In this document: in pieces, positions 14,805-17,009 of the stretch | Position numbering within the stretch: the first letter of the stretch is position 1 | Layout of the letters: every line of letters starts with the position of its first letter | From: DATDAW01 sp036525185 | GTDB lineage: Bacteria > Verrucomicrobiota > Verrucomicrobiia > Chthoniobacterales > DASVRZ01 | Direction: 5' to 3' | DNA: 17,009 bases | Assembly (NCBI GenBank): GCA_036525185.1 | Contig: DATDAW010000046.1 | Location: 1-17,009, forward strand | The notes under the pieces: generated by a model | What the model was told of the DNA's origin: nothing | Seen by the model: only the letters and a program-made list of their open reading frames with translations | Database searches by the model: none | Translations under genes and position numbers: made by a program

Positions 14805-15272
14805 ATGTCCACGCAAACTCTCAGCCACCTGGCAGCCGATGGAACGGCTCGGATGGTCGATGTTTCGGCCAAGACTCCGCTCGTGCGGGAGGCAATCGCC
14901 ATCGGCAGCATCCTTCTGAAGCCGGAGACCATCGCCTTGGTAAAAACGGATGGGATTGCGAAAGGGAATGTTTTTTCCGTGGCTCGTGTCGCGGGAATCC
15001 AGGCAATGAAATCGACAGCAGCTCTTATCCCGCTGTGTCATACGCTTCCCATTGACGAAGCGGCGATCGATTTTGCCTGGATCGAGACGGGCCTCGAAAT
15101 TCGTTCACGGGTTAAGACGACTGCCAAAACCGGCGTCGAAATGGAGGCTCTCACTGGCGTGAGTGTTGCTGCATTAACCATTTACGACATGTGCAAGGCC
15201 GTGGATAAGGAAATGCAGATCGACGGAATCCGCCTTGTTTCCAAGACCAAGAAACCAATCGCTGTCGCATGA
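14805..15272 (+). CDS. moaC: Cyclic pyranopterin monophosphate synthase MoaC
   Basis: MoaC acts with MoaA to turn GTP into cyclic pyranopterin monophosphate, the first step of molybdenum cofactor synthesis. At 155 residues the chain is of normal length. Conserved stretches include GTARMVDVSAKTPLVREAIA, KGNVFSVARVAGIQAMKST, IPLCHTLPID and KTGVEMEALTGVSVAALTIYD. The catalytic Asp128 and Lys131 (YDMCKAVDK) fall at the positions used in the E. coli enzyme. AGGAG lies very close (two bases) before the ATG. Its TGA overlaps the next ATG (ATGA), a sign of translational coupling. MoaA, MoaD, MoaE and MoeA are not in this window. Confidence 0.96.
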   Translation: MSTQTLSHLAADGTARMVDVSAKTPLVREAIAIGSILLKPETIALVKTDGIAKGNVFSVARVAGIQAMKSTAALIPLCHTLPIDEAAIDFAWIETGLEIRSRVKTTAKTGVEMEALTGVSVAALTIYDMCKAVDKEMQIDGIRLVSKTKKPIAVA

Positions 15273-15757
15273 CCAATCCGATTCGAACAGGCATCATCAC
15301 CATTTCCGACCGCGCTTCGGCTGGTCAGTACGACGACCTTGGTGGACCAGCGCTGGCCAAGGCGAGCCGGGAATATAATTGGGAAATCGGCGCGGAAATT
15401 CTCGTCCCGGATGAAATCGATCGCATTCAGGAGTCGATCCGTTCGCTGGAATCTCAAGGGTGTTCACTGATTCTGACCACAGGCGGAACAGGCGTGGGCG
15501 TTCGGGACGTCACACCGGAAGCGATTCGCGGCATCATGCGCGTGGAACTGCCTGGTTTTGGCGAAGTGATGCGCGCGGGCTCGATGAAAATAACGCCTAA
15601 CGCCATTCTTTCGCGTGCCCTTGCAGCTGTCGTCGGTAAATCACTCGTTATCGCACTTCCTGGAAAACCGTCGGGCGCCGTCGAATGCCTCGGTTTCGTT
15701 GCGGCCTCCGTCCCGCACGCTGTCGCAGTGGCATCGCAAGTGCCGACCAGCTGCTGA
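15269..15757 (+). CDS. mogA: Molybdopterin adenylyltransferase, MogA/MoaB family
   Basis: This enzyme adenylates molybdopterin before molybdate insertion. The 162-residue protein has the family motifs ITISDRASAGQYDDLGG at the N-terminus, LILTTGGTGVGVRDVTPEAI in the middle, and ELPGFGEVMRAGSM and ALPGKPSGAVECLGFV at the C-terminus. The GGTG loop and the Asp of RDVTPEA contact the substrate in this fold. Its ATG overlaps the moaC stop, so the two are one unit. MogA and MoaB have nearly the same fold and sequence signatures. I call it mogA because of length and motif order, but moaB is a fair alternative label. Confidence 0.9.
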   Translation: MTNPIRTGIITISDRASAGQYDDLGGPALAKASREYNWEIGAEILVPDEIDRIQESIRSLESQGCSLILTTGGTGVGVRDVTPEAIRGIMRVELPGFGEVMRAGSMKITPNAILSRALAAVVGKSLVIALPGKPSGAVECLGFVAASVPHAVAVASQVPTSC

Positions 15758-16077
15758 AACGGAGCCGGTGCAGGTCACCGGTTGACCCCTCCGGCTATGA
15801 TTTGTTAGCAGGATGGGCGTTTGTGTCGCAAATGGTTGTGCCTGTGCTTGCTTTTTGGGGGCCTCCCCTTTTAGCTATTGACTAAAGTTGTGCTGAGGTC
15901 TGCTGGCGGCAGAAGTTTGAAGATGACGGTCAAGCTGGAACAGGGCAGGGGTAACAGGTTGGGGGATGGCAATAACGGGAGCCACACGGCACCGGTAATC
16001 TCACTTCGAGCCGAAACGGATGACCTCAGGGGATCAATTTCCGTCGATTTTTAGAACCATTGTAACCCACTCGTCGC
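15758..16077. other. 320-base gap before the caspase gene, no convincing gene
   Basis: The gap begins with a perfect 6-bp hairpin, CCGGTG and CACCGG (15765-15781, loop CAGGT), just after the mogA stop. A second weak GGGG/CCCC stem followed by TTTT lies at 15858-15870. Either could end the moaC-mogA transcript. No full-length promoter pair stands out: TTGACT near 15879 has no good -10 at normal spacing, and TTGTAA near 16061 has no good -35. A cysteine-rich frame of 22 codons starting at 15811 is too short to call. Overall the gap separates the caspase gene from the molybdopterin genes and implies it has its own promoter. Confidence 0.5.
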
Positions 16078-17009
16078 ATGAAAAAGGGCATCTCACTCCA
16101 TCTCGGTCTCAACAACGTCGATCCCAAACACTACAGTGGCTGGGACGGCGAACTGTTCGCTTGCGAAGCCGACGCAAATGATATGGCTGCCCTCGCCGCA
16201 TCCCGCGGATTCGAGCCGCGAATTCTTCTGCGCGAAAAAGTCACTGCCAAAGCGGTGAAGACGGCCATTCTAAACGCGGCGAAGACTTTGAAAAGAGGCG
16301 ACGTCTTTTTGCTCACCTATTCCGGCCACGGGGGACAAGTGCCCGACACCAATGGCGACGAAGGCAGATTCGGCGATACCAAGGACGCGATGGACGAGAC
16401 CTGGTGCCTTTTTGACCGGGAATTGGTCGATGACGAGCTCGCCGCGCTCTATGCCCGCTTCAAGACCGGGGTGAGGATTGTAGTCCTATCCGACAGTTGT
16501 CATAGCGGAACGGTCGTTCGGGCGGTCGAGGGGCTTCCCAAAGCCCGGGTGCGTCTCCTTCCACCTGCAAAAGCGGCTGAAGTGTATCGGAAAAACCAGG
16601 CCCTCTATGAGGCCATCCAACGCGGCGTAACTGCTGGGGAGCAGCAGAGGATCAAGGCCACGGTATTGCTAATTTCAGGCTGCCAGGACAATCAACTTTC
16701 GCGCGATGGCGACCTCAACGGCCAATTCACGGGAACGCTCAAAGACGTTTGGAAGGACGGCACGTTTCAGGGTAACTACAAACACTTCCGCGACGCGATT
16801 GTCGCCAGGATGCCCACTGATCAAATTCCGAACTATTTTGTAACCGGAGCTCAGAATAGAGATTTCGAAAATGAGCAACCCTTCACTATTGGCCCGGACA
16901 ACCTAGCAAAGGCGGTTGCAACGGAAACTAAGACCGCAGCCGTCGACTCGGCTACGCCTCTCGGTTTTGTGCTTCGCGAGCTCGAAATCATGGGACTGAA
17001 CACGCCGGA
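16078..17009 (+). CDS. Caspase-family protease (C14, metacaspase-like), 3' end beyond the window
   Basis: This open frame starts at ATG 16078 and runs off the right edge with 310 complete codons seen. It begins MKKGISLHLGLNNVDP, the usual start of prokaryotic caspase-like p20 domains. The catalytic dyad is complete: His84 in LLTYSGHGGQ and Cys141 in VVLSDSCHSG. The region between (DETWCLFDRELVDDELAALY) and the later LLISGCQDNQLSRDGDLNGQ (Asp204, Asp210) are typical of the family. The Asp residues usually help form a basic S1 pocket for Arg or Lys, or bind calcium. No signal peptide is present, so the p20 part is cytoplasmic. After about residue 260 the sequence is less conserved, and a partner domain may follow. 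Bacterial caspase-like proteins act in regulated death and some anti-phage systems, but no partner is visible here. Confidence 0.88.
   Translation, partial: MKKGISLHLGLNNVDPKHYSGWDGELFACEADANDMAALAASRGFEPRILLREKVTAKAVKTAILNAAKTLKRGDVFLLTYSGHGGQVPDTNGDEGRFGDTKDAMDETWCLFDRELVDDELAALYARFKTGVRIVVLSDSCHSGTVVRAVEGLPKARVRLLPPAKAAEVYRKNQALYEAIQRGVTAGEQQRIKATVLLISGCQDNQLSRDGDLNGQFTGTLKDVWKDGTFQGNYKHFRDAIVARMPTDQIPNYFVTGAQNRDFENEQPFTIGPDNLAKAVATETKTAAVDSATPLGFVLRELEIMGLNTP

Noticed and set aside
15811..15879. 22-codon cysteine-rich frame starting MGVCVANGCACACF
   Set aside because: It is too short, has no proper ribosome binding site, and falls in a gap with G/C stems. Chance is more likely.

Overview
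The window is chromosomal bacterial DNA, GC-rich and densely coded. It is mostly housekeeping genes, with no transposase, integrase, tRNA, rRNA or CRISPR array that I can see. Several features fit a Verrucomicrobia-type (Spartobacteria-like) genome: weak or absent Shine-Dalgarno signals, oversized AcnA and UvrB with internal insertions, DUF4097, DUF2062 and DUF4230 proteins next to each other, and intergenic 6- and 7-bp tandem arrays. This placement is an inference from gene style, not a database result.

Left block, minus strand (1-5059). Read in transcription order, it holds a TroA/ZnuA-type metal-binding protein with a signal peptide, a peroxiredoxin with a plausible promoter and a palindrome in its leader, a 950-residue aconitase, and the start of a multi-pass membrane protein cut by the left edge. 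Metal uptake, peroxide removal and an Fe-S enzyme sensitive to oxidation make a coherent stress and iron theme. A heptamer-based inverted repeat lies between the aconitase and the membrane protein.

Central block, plus strand (5184-9442). uvrB is divergent from the metal-binding protein and is followed closely by an exported HExxH peptidase of the MA-like family. That stop codon lies one base before the start of holA, the DNA polymerase III delta subunit.

Envelope block (9498-14781). This holds a minus-strand DUF4097 lipoprotein, a plus-strand DUF2062 membrane protein with a histidine-rich loop, a possible 50-codon membrane protein, a DUF4230 membrane-anchored protein, a minus-strand GT-C-like polytopic protein, and a plus-strand lipoprotein L,D-transpeptidase with LysM-like and YkuD domains.

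Right block (14805-17009). moaC and a mogA/moaB homologue overlap by ATGA, forming a molybdopterin pair. After about 320 bases without a convincing gene comes the beginning of a caspase-family (C14, metacaspase-like) protein with an intact His/Cys dyad, cut off by the right edge. It is the most interesting gene here. No complete new multi-gene system is visible, because the context that would define one lies beyond the right edge.
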